A stretch of DNA of 64,000 bases from Candidatus Neomicrothrix sp. UBA2974 (lineage in GTDB: Bacteria > Actinomycetota > Acidimicrobiia > Acidimicrobiales > MedAcidi-G1), in NCBI GenBank assembly GCA_002348705.1, contig DEAU01000014.1, positions 65,137 through 129,136 on the forward strand. The letters are read 5' to 3'. Below are positions 36,760 to 45,400 of the stretch, one piece after another (within the stretch, counting starts at the first letter, position 1; the number at the start of each line of letters is the position of its first letter). The position numbers and the translations under genes are program-made. The notes beneath the pieces are model-generated. The model did not search any database. It saw only the letters and a list, made by a program, of their open reading frames with translations, and was not told where the DNA came from.

Positions 36760-38124
36760 TCAGGCTTTATCCGGGCGGGAATACTTCCATCTGTCAACTG
36801 CTTCCTGATGGTCGACAATGCGCGCCGGATAGCCGGTTTGGCTTCGGGTCTCTGGAGAGGGGTCAAGTGCCTCGCTCCCCTCGACTGAGCGCAGTTCCGG
36901 TATCCACCGGCGGATGTAGTGGCCTTCTGGATCGAATCTCTCAGCCTGTCTAGTCGGATTTAGAACCCTGTGAGGATTCGAACCTGTACCCGTTCCCGAC
37001 ACCCACTGCCAGTTCAGTTGATTCGACGCCACATCCCCGTCTACTAGGTGGCGCATGAAGAAGGCTGCACCAAGCCTCCAATCGATATAGAGGTCCTTCG
37101 TAAGAAAAGACGCAACCACCATCCGCACCCTGTTGTGCAGGAAACCCTGCTTCGTCAATTGACGCATTCCTGCATCGACGAGTGGATAGCCGGTTCGCCC
37201 CTCCGCCCATTCGGCGAAGTCTTCCGGATCGTTCCGCCAGCGGTCGCCTCTATGCCGGTAATCACGGTTGACGGCATCTGGTCTTGCAGCAAGAAGTTGA
37301 AGAAAGAAGTCACGCCAACACAACTGGCGCAAGTAGGCACTACAACCTGATTCCAAGGCAAGGTCTGCGACTTCCAAGGGTGAGAGGCAGCCCAAGTGCA
37401 GATATGGGGAGAGATGGGACGCCCGATCGTCGAGCAGTTCATCCCGATACTGCTCACAGTGGACAGCACTTCGGGCAAACCAACGGTCCAACCTCAGCAA
37501 TGCTTCGTTTTCGCCACCTGGCCAGGCCGTTTCGGATGCCTTATCTACTGTGATCTCCGAGAGCAGGTCCTCGAGCACTTCGTGTCCCGAGTCCGTGAAT
37601 CCGGTCGGCGCGATTCCCTTCGGAGGCGATTCAGGGGTTCGCCACGCAGTTGCCGACCAACGACGGAAATAGGGGGTGAAGACCTTGTACTCGCCGCCTC
37701 CAGAAGACCCAATTTCACCTGGGGGCACCACCGAGACTCCCGGGTGGAGACAAACCCCCACTCCTTCATTTTCCGCAGCGTCTTTGAGGGCGCGTATTCG
37801 CTTGATGGCGTATGGACTGAAGTCTTCAGTTAAGTGAATCTCGTCCGCCTGCACCTTCGTGGCAAGACCAAGAATTTCGGGCACCCATTTTCCTCGTCGA
37901 ATAATCAACGGGGCTCCGAGCGCTCCAAGCGAACGATCGAGATCGCGTAGGGAGTCGATAAGCAGCCGAATTCGGCGAACGGATCGCGAACCGGACGCCA
38001 CTAAGCGTTCATCGACTACGAAAACTGGCAGAGTCGGTCTGTATCGATCACTGGCCGCCACCAGTGCTGGGTTGTCACGGATACGCAGATCTCTTGTGAA
38101 GACAACTAATGCTGGTCTGGTCAT
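36760..38124 (-). CDS. phr: Deoxyribodipyrimidine photolyase (class I)
   Basis: A 454-residue DNA repair flavoprotein, counted from the ATG at 38124 (MTRPALVVFTRDLRIRDNPAL). The Rossmann-like antenna domain is followed by the FAD domain with LSPYLHLGCLSP, RQLCWRDFFLQLL, GRTGYPLVDAGMRQL, FLHNRVRMVVASFLTKDL, GDVASNQLNWQW and the C-terminal YIRRWIPEL. It splits cyclobutane pyrimidine dimers under blue light. Length and motif order are normal, and a cryptochrome role cannot be excluded. Confidence 0.94.
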   Translation of the reverse strand: MTRPALVVFTRDLRIRDNPALVAASDRYRPTLPVFVVDERLVASGSRSVRRIRLLIDSLRDLDRSLGALGAPLIIRRGKWVPEILGLATKVQADEIHLTEDFSPYAIKRIRALKDAAENEGVGVCLHPGVSVVPPGEIGSSGGGEYKVFTPYFRRWSATAWRTPESPPKGIAPTGFTDSGHEVLEDLLSEITVDKASETAWPGGENEALLRLDRWFARSAVHCEQYRDELLDDRASHLSPYLHLGCLSPLEVADLALESGCSAYLRQLCWRDFFLQLLAARPDAVNRDYRHRGDRWRNDPEDFAEWAEGRTGYPLVDAGMRQLTKQGFLHNRVRMVVASFLTKDLYIDWRLGAAFFMRHLVDGDVASNQLNWQWVSGTGTGSNPHRVLNPTRQAERFDPEGHYIRRWIPELRSVEGSEALDPSPETRSQTGYPARIVDHQEAVDRWKYSRPDKA

Positions 38125-38184
38125 CGAAAGTAACCCACGTCTACTGAAGTCCATCGTCTTGGAGGACGCGCCCCGCTAGTGCAG

Positions 38185-39651
38185 CTAATCCTGTTCTGCC
38201 GCAACTGCGATCTTCGACAACATTCCCCGGAAAATCAGAACATGGGGAGCCAGCAGGGCATACCAGTAAAGGCGACCCAGCACACCGCGTGGCACAAAAA
38301 GGGCTCTCTGGCGAATCGCCGAACCCTCTTTGGTTGCTGTCACCGACCACTCGAGCCATGCATGTCCTGGCACTCGCATCTCCGCCAGCAGGCGAAGCGA
38401 CCTTTCGTGGATATGAACGACGGAGAAGAAGTCGACGGGATCACCAACTCGAAGATCAGTGGGATGCCGCCGACCGCGTCGCAGTCCCACACCACCCACC
38501 AACTTGTCGACAAAGCCGCGAGCCGCCCACAAACGGTTGAACGCGAACCAGCCGTTCGTGCCGCCGATAGACCGAATCACTTCCATGACTCGTTCTGGCT
38601 TGGCGGTGCAGTCAAGTTGACGCTCGTCGATGAGGACCCTGCCTCCGGACCATTCCGGATCACCAAGTTCAGGCCAAGCTGCTTCACGTCCGGCACTAGA
38701 TGAGGACCAACGAGTCGGAATCTGCAGATCCCCGACTCTGGTAACTGCTCTTCCTATCGAGGTGCGCAGGTCTTCTGCTTCAAGCTCCACCGCATCCGTC
38801 ACTGTGTGTTCTCCAACAATGACGTCTGAGGTAAGAGAATCGATCAGAGAGCGTGCAAGACGTATCGGCAATGGACTGACGAGATTCACCCAATGCGAGG
38901 ACAGGCTTGGAGTTAGGACGGGAACTGGAAGGATCACCCGACGCCTTAGTCCAGCGACTTCAGCGTACGCGTCCATCATCTCTCGATAGGTCACGACATC
39001 AGGCCCGCCTAGGTCCAGTTCGCGCCAAAGCGCAGATTCATTATCAAGCACTCCAACAAGAGAGTGCAGAACATCACCGATCGCGATCGGCTGGCACCGG
39101 GTCTGAGTCACCCATCGGGGTACCACCATGAATGGCAGCACCTCAACCAACGAGCGCAACATCTCAAACGAAGCACTTCCTGAGCCGATTATCACGGCTG
39201 CTCTAATTTCAGTGACTGGAGTTCGTCCCGAGGCGAGGATCCTTCCGACGCGGTGGCGGCTGGTTAGATGCCGAGACTGAGGCTTGGATTCAACTCCAAG
39301 CCCGCCTAGGTAGACAATCTGTTTGAGTCCAGCATCGTCTACTGCTTCGGAGAAAACTTGGGCCATTTCCGCTTCGAGATCTTCAAAGTCGGCAGAGGCC
39401 GACATCGAATGCACCAGATAGAAGGCTCTTGCCACCCCAACCATTGCCTCTGAGACCTGCCCGGGAACTGCCAGGTCCGCTTCTACCACCTCAACCTTTG
39501 CTCTCCACGCACGGTCGTCCAGCGTCTCGGGACTTCGCGCGACGCAACGAACTCGATAGCCGGCTTCAAGGAGTTCTGGAACCAGTCGGCCACCTACGTA
39601 TCCGGTGGCTCCGGTAACTGCCACCAATTCTGAAGGTTGTGCTTGATTCAC
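38185..39651 (-). CDS. NAD(P)H-binding SDR with C-terminal DUF2867
   Basis: A 488-residue protein. The N-terminal Rossmann domain carries VAVTGATGYVGGRLVPELL (GxxGxxG), and residues to about 310 resemble the atypical/extended SDR group of the NmrA and complex-I assembly kind. From about 330 a DUF2867 domain follows (WPELGDPEWSGGRVLIDERQL; WFAFNRLWAARGFVDKLVGG). The combination SDR-DUF2867 is a known architecture. The substrate is unknown. The ATG at 39651 faces the 188-base divergent region shared with the enolase-superfamily gene. Confidence 0.84.
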   Translation of the reverse strand: MNQAQPSELVAVTGATGYVGGRLVPELLEAGYRVRCVARSPETLDDRAWRAKVEVVEADLAVPGQVSEAMVGVARAFYLVHSMSASADFEDLEAEMAQVFSEAVDDAGLKQIVYLGGLGVESKPQSRHLTSRHRVGRILASGRTPVTEIRAAVIIGSGSASFEMLRSLVEVLPFMVVPRWVTQTRCQPIAIGDVLHSLVGVLDNESALWRELDLGGPDVVTYREMMDAYAEVAGLRRRVILPVPVLTPSLSSHWVNLVSPLPIRLARSLIDSLTSDVIVGEHTVTDAVELEAEDLRTSIGRAVTRVGDLQIPTRWSSSSAGREAAWPELGDPEWSGGRVLIDERQLDCTAKPERVMEVIRSIGGTNGWFAFNRLWAARGFVDKLVGGVGLRRGRRHPTDLRVGDPVDFFSVVHIHERSLRLLAEMRVPGHAWLEWSVTATKEGSAIRQRALFVPRGVLGRLYWYALLAPHVLIFRGMLSKIAVAAEQD

Positions 39652-39989
39652 GACGAGTCGAAAACTCCATAATCGTTTGCGTTGGGCCTGGGAGCGGCTG
39701 TGGCCAGAATTTCATTGGCCGGCCGCTAGGGGAACGCTGACAATACGGGTGGTTGGGTGGATTCGGATTGCAAGAATCCCGGGGCGGCAAAAGGTAGCGG
39801 GAGGGAAGTCCTGAACCACTGCTGATCAAGGTCTTCGAATTGCAGTCCGGGTGGTCGCAACCGACTAGCTCTCGTGAAAACGACGCCACCATTTCAATGG
39901 ATGCGTCGCTTAGACAGGCTCCTATGGCGTCACAGCGCCATTCGGTTCAACAAGCGCCGCTTGGTGTTGCTTTAGGACAGACTGCGTGC

Positions 39990-41156
39990 ATGCGGATCGA
40001 TTCGGTGCGAGCCGAAGCTCTGAGGAACCCGGCAGTGCTTGGCAGATCCAGTGACGCCCTCGCCGATTGGCACGACGAGTCTGACCATATGAACCCCCTG
40101 GGGGCCGACCCTCGGTTTAAAGGCCAGGCTTCTCGGTTTCAGCCCCCGTGGGGCGATGTGATGTGTGTAGTCACCACGTGTTCAGGCCAATGGGGGCTGG
40201 GCATGAGTTCATTGGCTGGGATCACTGCACCATTGATCAACGACTATCTAGCACCGATGCTCTGTGGCGAGTCGATTGATGACCACGAGAGGCTCTGGGA
40301 GATGATGACCATTGCCTGTGGTTCTCATTTCGGAGCGTCAGGGGTTGCTAGCTATGCCATCAGCGCCGTCGACCTAGCGTTGTGGGACGTGGCCGGAAAA
40401 GTTGCTGAGAAGCCTGTGTACAAACTTCTCGGAGCGGCAGATCCTTCACCAGTTCGTTGCTACGCAACTGGCATGGACTTGGAATGGTTCGGGGAACTCG
40501 GCTTTGAGGCCTTTAAGTTGCCATGCCCTTGGGGACCCAACCTCTCCTCATCAATCGATCGCCTTGTGGATTTAGTTGGGACTAGTCGTGAACTTGTGGG
40601 GCCGTCAGCTGATCTGATGCTCGATTGCTGGGCGATCCAGTCTGTGGACCACGCCATTTGCATCGGGGAAGCCATGAGTACCTTCGACCTCGGATGGATC
40701 GAAGACATGATCTATCCGGAGGACTGGGTTGGCTATTCACGGATCCGTTCGGCTCTGCCCTCCCAGCGATTGGCAGCTGGCGAACGCTGGTACACGGACC
40801 TTCCGTTTCTCCGAGCTATCGAGTCGGGATGGGTCGACGTGCTGCAACCCGACCCACTTTGGCTTGGAGGAGCAACTCCGTGCCTGCGCGTAGCAAGAGC
40901 TGCTGCCGATGCCGGCTACGACCTAGCGGTCCATTGCGGAGCAAACGACAGCTACGGTCAGCATCTCTCAGCTGCATTGCCGGGGAATCTTTGGGCTGAG
41001 ATGTATATCAACTGCCCTCGCGACTCGCCTCTAATGAACTCCTACCGAGCCACGCCGGGTATGAGTTTCCCCGAGAATGGAAGAATTCAACCGAGTGACG
41101 CTCCTGGATTTGGCATCGAATTGACCCTGAACGACATCGAAAGAGCAACTACTTAA
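39990..41156 (+). CDS. Mandelate racemase/enolase superfamily dehydratase (L-rhamnonate-dehydratase-like)
   Basis: An enolase-superfamily sugar-acid dehydratase. AISAVDLALWDVAGK, YATGMDLEWFGELGFEAFKLP, LMLDCWAIQSVDHAI and LGWIEDMIYPEDWVGY follow the L-rhamnonate dehydratase pattern. Metal ligands are Asp in LMLDCW, Glu in WIEDM and Glu in AAGERW. The His in AVHCGAND is placed to act as base. Members dehydrate aldonic acids to 2-keto-3-deoxy acids. Start uncertain: homology begins about the ATG at 39990 (388 residues), but the frame is open to 39840 with other ATGs at 39897 and 39927. Confidence 0.83.
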   Translation: MRIDSVRAEALRNPAVLGRSSDALADWHDESDHMNPLGADPRFKGQASRFQPPWGDVMCVVTTCSGQWGLGMSSLAGITAPLINDYLAPMLCGESIDDHERLWEMMTIACGSHFGASGVASYAISAVDLALWDVAGKVAEKPVYKLLGAADPSPVRCYATGMDLEWFGELGFEAFKLPCPWGPNLSSSIDRLVDLVGTSRELVGPSADLMLDCWAIQSVDHAICIGEAMSTFDLGWIEDMIYPEDWVGYSRIRSALPSQRLAAGERWYTDLPFLRAIESGWVDVLQPDPLWLGGATPCLRVARAAADAGYDLAVHCGANDSYGQHLSAALPGNLWAEMYINCPRDSPLMNSYRATPGMSFPENGRIQPSDAPGFGIELTLNDIERATT

Positions 41157-41336
41157 AAAACGATCTCCTGGACCATTCCGGACTCTTGATACGGCACGAA
41201 TGCTTACACCAGCAGGATTTCTAATCACCGCCTTCGCAACCGGCTCCCGTGGCGCGCCGGTAATGCCAGTGGCAGAAGGGGCTCTCTCTCCATTAACGCT
41301 CGGTGGCCTGGAGCCGAGGTGTCTCCGTCCGGATGC

Positions 41337-42044
41337 TCAATGGGTTCTGTCTCCTGAATTGACATCCTCCATCGCTTCCACTGCCTCGGTCGGCCCGGTG
41401 GCCGAGAAGTGCGGAGCAGCCAGTTCTCTGCCCGTCCAGTTGGTCACACTACGGTCTTCCTGCTCGATGACAGCCATAGCTGAATCCCGCATTTGAGACC
41501 AAGAACCAAGCCTGTTCCGGACCGTGGCAAAAGACGGCACCTCTCGAGAGGCCTTGAGTGAACCGAGCCAGTTCTCAAATCCTCCAGCAGTACCGAGACC
41601 TTTGGAGGATTTTCGACTTTCTCTCACGTACTCAACAACAAACTCCAGCAGATCGTCGTTGCTCCAGCGGCGGGTGTAGTTCGTGCGTCGTGGTTCTCCC
41701 GATTGAACACCTGCTGCTTCACACGCTGCTGACCAACTGCCAAATGACTTAATGAAGATCGCGGGCGTTGGGCCTTCCACCTCGCCTGATTTCCGGAGGT
41801 TTGAGTAATGCTGGATTGTCAGTCGAACTTGTCCGCTCGAAGCCGCTCGAATCACGTCAATTAGCTCAGCTGGTTTCCAGGGATTCTGTCGACTCCGTCG
41901 TTGCCCATCAATGACCTTCGGCTCCCTGGACCCACCAGCAAGGGAAGCGATCAGTCCGGCCTTGAGTAGTTCATACTCCGCTTTGGTGATGTCACCTTGG
42001 TTTCGCAGGTCGACCAGTTTTCTTATCTCATCTGCGACGCTCAT
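41337..42044 (-). CDS. SHOCT-like plus homing-endonuclease-associated repeat protein
   Basis: A 235-residue protein with three visible parts. Residues 5-32 (IRKLVDLRNQGDITKAEYELLKAGL) form a SHOCT-like short helical domain. Residues about 52-113 and 121-195 are two repeats, each ending in F/L-G-S-W-S-x-x-x-x-x-A (SFGSWSAACEAAG and RLGSWSQMRDSAM), the signature of the HNH/homing-endonuclease-associated repeat thought to bind DNA. No HNH nuclease motif is present. It could be a DNA-binding protein derived from a mobile nuclease. It has its own transcription unit, with a 180-base gap after it and a 231-base divergent region before it. Confidence 0.68.
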   Translation of the reverse strand: MSVADEIRKLVDLRNQGDITKAEYELLKAGLIASLAGGSREPKVIDGQRRSRQNPWKPAELIDVIRAASSGQVRLTIQHYSNLRKSGEVEGPTPAIFIKSFGSWSAACEAAGVQSGEPRRTNYTRRWSNDDLLEFVVEYVRESRKSSKGLGTAGGFENWLGSLKASREVPSFATVRNRLGSWSQMRDSAMAVIEQEDRSVTNWTGRELAAPHFSATGPTEAVEAMEDVNSGDRTH

Positions 42045-42138
42045 TGATTCTTCACCCTACTGATACTCAGTTCTGAAGAGCCTGTCACTAGGAGGATCAT
42101 GTCATCGTTGCCCCTTGTGTCGATCTTGTTACGTGCAC

Positions 42139-42161
42139 GCCGCCTGACGTTCGCAGGCGGC
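42139..42161. other. Strong hairpin in the divergent intergenic region
   Basis: GCCGCCTG (42139-42146) and CAGGCGGC (42154-42161) can pair perfectly over 8 bp around a 7-base loop. There is no T-run after it on either strand, so it is not a standard terminator. It lies about 115 bases before the EamA transporter start and 95 before the SHOCT-like gene on the other strand, and could be an operator or a 5'-leader structure. Confidence 0.5.
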
Positions 42162-42275
42162 ATCGCAGTCCTCTTACCGGGACGTGTGAAGTTGGTCGAC
42201 CCGAAAGTGGCATCACTAAGTTGCTACGAGGCCAGACCATTCTCGGAATTATTTTTTATACATCCATAGAATCTC

Positions 42276-43106
42276 TTGGTGTCGAATGCTCTTGCTCTCT
42301 CCTCTGCTCTTCTTTGGGGCGTTGCAGCATTCTTCGGCGGTCAGGCTGCAAGACGCACCCATCTCTTTTCTTTGCTTGCTTTGGACCAGGCACTCGCCGC
42401 GATCTTCGCGCTCCCATTTGCCCTTCTTCTGGCAGAGGAATTCCTTGTCCGGGATTTCCTGATAGGAGGCCTGTCCGGCCTCTTCGGCTCTGCCGGCGTA
42501 GCGTTTTTCTACCTTGGACTACGCACACATATGGTCTCTGTTGCTCCTATAACCGGAGTGGTCAGTGCGCTACTCCCATTGCTGTGGGGTCTTGGCATTG
42601 GAGAGCAGTTATCTCTGGTCCAACTCTTAGGCACATGCCTGGGACTTCTTTCGATTCTTCTGGTGTCCGGTCAAGGTTTCGAGAAGACAAAACTCAGACT
42701 CGATTCCATTATCAACGGCGTTCTCGCTGGAACGGGATTCGGATTCGGATACATAGTCCTCAACAGCACCACTCCGGCTACTGCTCCATGGCCAATTTTT
42801 AGTGCTCGCCTCGTGCCTGCGGTCCTCATTCTCCTCGTCGCCACGAAGGCCCCGTGGCCCACGAAGCCATCCAAGAACGCTCGGGTCCTCATCGCTGGAG
42901 CCAGTTTCTCTGATGTTTTTGCCGCCGTTCTCTTTCTCGCCGCACTGAATCAGGGCCTTCTCAGCACCTCCTCTCTCCTTAGCAATATCCATCCAGCCGT
43001 AACCGTTCTCCTTGCTCGCATATTCCTGAGTGAACGGGTAAGTCCGAACCAGGGCCTCGGGCTAGTTGCAGCAGTGACATCGATTTCGATGATCACGATT
43101 GGTTGA
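42276..43106 (+). CDS. EamA/DMT family transporter
   Basis: A 276-residue membrane protein with about ten hydrophobic helices in two EamA repeats, e.g. ALALSSALLWGVAAFFGGQAA at the N-terminus and the start of repeat two near residue 148. The second repeat ends with LLSNIHPAVTVLLARIFLSERVS, the standard EamA signature. It probably exports a small metabolite. The start is TTG at 42276 or GTG at 42279. It lies 131 bases upstream of a Rieske oxygenase gene on the same strand, and a second EamA gene lies on the other side of that oxygenase. Confidence 0.85.
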   Translation: MVSNALALSSALLWGVAAFFGGQAARRTHLFSLLALDQALAAIFALPFALLLAEEFLVRDFLIGGLSGLFGSAGVAFFYLGLRTHMVSVAPITGVVSALLPLLWGLGIGEQLSLVQLLGTCLGLLSILLVSGQGFEKTKLRLDSIINGVLAGTGFGFGYIVLNSTTPATAPWPIFSARLVPAVLILLVATKAPWPTKPSKNARVLIAGASFSDVFAAVLFLAALNQGLLSTSSLLSNIHPAVTVLLARIFLSERVSPNQGLGLVAAVTSISMITIG

Positions 43107-43237
43107 AGCTTTCGTGGAGCCGAGATTCCAAGTGGGACTCTCCCAACTTGATATCGGATTCCGAGTTCTCCGCAGAGCCTTAACAGCTACCGTCTGGGCT
43201 CAACCTTTCCAGTCAACACTCCAAGTACCTTTCAGCC

Positions 43238-44311
43238 GTGCGATTTGAGCGTCACTCGCTGCCTGCCAGCGCCTATATTTCGCAAAGGTTTTTTGAAGCT
43301 GAGATGAGCCGCGTGTTCCCTTCGAGTTGGGTTCTTGCCGCTGATCTACAGGAAGTTGCCTCCCCGGGAGACTTCGTGACCACGGTGATAGGTCAGGAAC
43401 CAGTTCTCGTTGTGAGAGATACTGACGGGTCTCTCGGCGCATTTTCTAACGTCTGCCCTCATCGCGGTTCCGTCATTGCCGTAGGAACCGGAAACTGCAA
43501 GATGGCCTTCAAGTGCCCCTACCACGGTTGGACTTTCAACACAGACGGTTCGTTGCGCGGCGTCCCCAATCGGAAGGGATTCGATAACCAAATCAAGAAT
43601 GATCAATTAGGTCTCCATTCCCTGAGACTGGGCGTCTGGGAACGGTTCGTTTTCGTAAACGTCGACGGATCAGCTCCCCCTCTGGATTCCTACCTAGAGG
43701 ATGTTCCTGAACTCCTTGATCAACACGGAATCAAGGATTTGGCAGCGGCGGTCAGGATCGACGACGCCATAGACGTCAACTGGAAGCTTCTTGTCGACAA
43801 CGCTCTCGACGACTATCACCTGCCTGAGGTCCACCCCAATTCACTCCAGCCCGGGCTGGAAGGCATGAAGCTTCAGGAGTACATCGGGGTTCGCTCTACC
43901 AGCATCCTGTGCATGCCTCTCAACAAATTGGGTCTGGAGCCCTACCAGATTCGAGCCAATTTGAGAAAAGAGCAGTCACAGTCAACCTACGCAATTGACG
44001 TTTTTCCTAATCTGACCATTGTCGCTCTGCCGGATGGCGGTGTAAGTACCCTCCGATTTGATCCAATCGACGTCCGACGGACGGCCATTCAGTTCCGTTC
44101 CTATTCCCATTCCTCGCAGAACAACGAAGTGGACGATGAAGCCTTTCTCTCCACAATCCTCAAAGAGGACTACGAGATAGTTCGCCGTTTGCAACAAGGT
44201 GTCCTGTCGCAACACTTCCGCCCAGGGCCACGCCATTATCTCGAAGGACGCCTAGCACTCTTCCACGCCAGCCTCATCGAACTGCTTGGCGAAGAGCCAG
44301 ATCTCTATTAA
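43238..44311 (+). CDS. Rieske non-haem iron oxygenase, alpha subunit
   Basis: A 357-residue ring-hydroxylating-type oxygenase. The Rieske 2Fe-2S ligands are Cys73-x-His75 (CPHRG) and Cys93-x2-His96 (CPYHGW). The catalytic domain has Asn181 (NWK) and the iron motif DNALDDYHLPEVHP with His194 and His199; a late Asp in KEDYEIVRRLQQG is the third ligand. The fold is closest to the choline/carnitine/betaine and phenylpropionate groups by general look. It needs a separate reductase, none adjacent; the fusion at 54922-56679 carries a reductase domain. The start is GTG at 43238. Confidence 0.9.
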   Translation: MRFERHSLPASAYISQRFFEAEMSRVFPSSWVLAADLQEVASPGDFVTTVIGQEPVLVVRDTDGSLGAFSNVCPHRGSVIAVGTGNCKMAFKCPYHGWTFNTDGSLRGVPNRKGFDNQIKNDQLGLHSLRLGVWERFVFVNVDGSAPPLDSYLEDVPELLDQHGIKDLAAAVRIDDAIDVNWKLLVDNALDDYHLPEVHPNSLQPGLEGMKLQEYIGVRSTSILCMPLNKLGLEPYQIRANLRKEQSQSTYAIDVFPNLTIVALPDGGVSTLRFDPIDVRRTAIQFRSYSHSSQNNEVDDEAFLSTILKEDYEIVRRLQQGVLSQHFRPGPRHYLEGRLALFHASLIELLGEEPDLY

Positions 44312-44371
44312 GGGACTAACAGCGCTTGCTGGTAACTGCAGGCAGCCCCACGATCCAAGTCCATCTTCTCG

Positions 44372-45289
44372 ATGAGAAAAACAAGTGCCGGCTCAACCTT
44401 TAACGCCATTCCATCTAAGACTGTCGCGACACAACACAATGCATACTGCGTGCCTGTGTCCGTGATCTATGCAGTGCTCTCAACATTTTCGATCAGTCTC
44501 AGCGACTTCTTCGCATCTGGTGTATCAAAGCGCGAGCGCGCCAACGAAGTGTCTTCGACGGTTCTACTCGCCGGAGTTGCGGTGATGGCAATAACTACAG
44601 TTTTCTGGTCCGGCCATCCCACTTCTCTCGACCAGGTTCATGGAGCATTCGCCGGACTCGTTAACGGTCTTGGAATCCTTTTGTTGTTTCTTGCCTACGC
44701 TCGAGGGTCATTGCGCATCGCTGCGCCAACCGCGGCAGTAGTGATGTCAAGCGTGCCGGTGCTCTGGGACATACTCGTTTCGGGTTCATCCCCATCTACA
44801 ACAACTTCCACAGGAATCGTGTTGGGTGTTGTCGCCATCGCCTTGTCTTCCTATGAAGGTGGGCATCACGTTGCGGGGTCAAGCGGTCTATTTCTGGCAT
44901 TCGTAGCTGGTCTCTTTTTTGGAGCCACATTCATCCTCTTGAGTCGCATCGGAAACGACGCTGGCGGTTCTCCGCTCCTGATTCAACGCATAGCAGCATT
45001 TTTGATCGCTGCTCTGGTTGCGCGCTCTACCGGCCCGCGGATGTTTCCGAAAACACGAGAGGGCTTCATCACTTCTTTCGTGGCTGGCATCTTTGGGATC
45101 GCCGCAGTGGTCTTCTTTGTTCTGGCCCTCCGAGGAGGGAGCCTCGCTGTCGTAAGCGTCGCCGCCTCGCAGTACGCAGCGGTGTCCGTCCTCTTGGGTG
45201 TCGCGATACGCGGTCAGAGAATGCGGTGGTGGCAGGGTCTGGGGCTCGGCGGATCGAGTCTCGCTGTCGCCCTAATCGCCATCGGTTAA
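44372..45289 (+). CDS. EamA/DMT family transporter
   Basis: A 305-residue membrane protein with about ten spans. The first 26 residues are polar and may not be translated; GTG codons at 44450 and 44456 just before the first span are alternative starts. The core shows two EamA-like repeats, e.g. FAGLVNGLGILLLFLAYARGS and AAVVFFVLALRGGSLAVVSVAASQYAAVSVLLG. It is not a close copy of the EamA gene at 42276. It probably forms a set with the Rieske oxygenase 60 bases upstream. Confidence 0.83.
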   Translation: MRKTSAGSTFNAIPSKTVATQHNAYCVPVSVIYAVLSTFSISLSDFFASGVSKRERANEVSSTVLLAGVAVMAITTVFWSGHPTSLDQVHGAFAGLVNGLGILLLFLAYARGSLRIAAPTAAVVMSSVPVLWDILVSGSSPSTTTSTGIVLGVVAIALSSYEGGHHVAGSSGLFLAFVAGLFFGATFILLSRIGNDAGGSPLLIQRIAAFLIAALVARSTGPRMFPKTREGFITSFVAGIFGIAAVVFFVLALRGGSLAVVSVAASQYAAVSVLLGVAIRGQRMRWWQGLGLGGSSLAVALIAIG

Positions 45290-45400
45290 GAAACTCACTG
45301 GATCTATCCAAATTTGATCGCCGGCCGGCGCCTAGCGCTCCACCTCTAGCCAAAGAACCGGCAGTTCAACGTCAACAACCTGCCTTACGTCCGCCCATCT

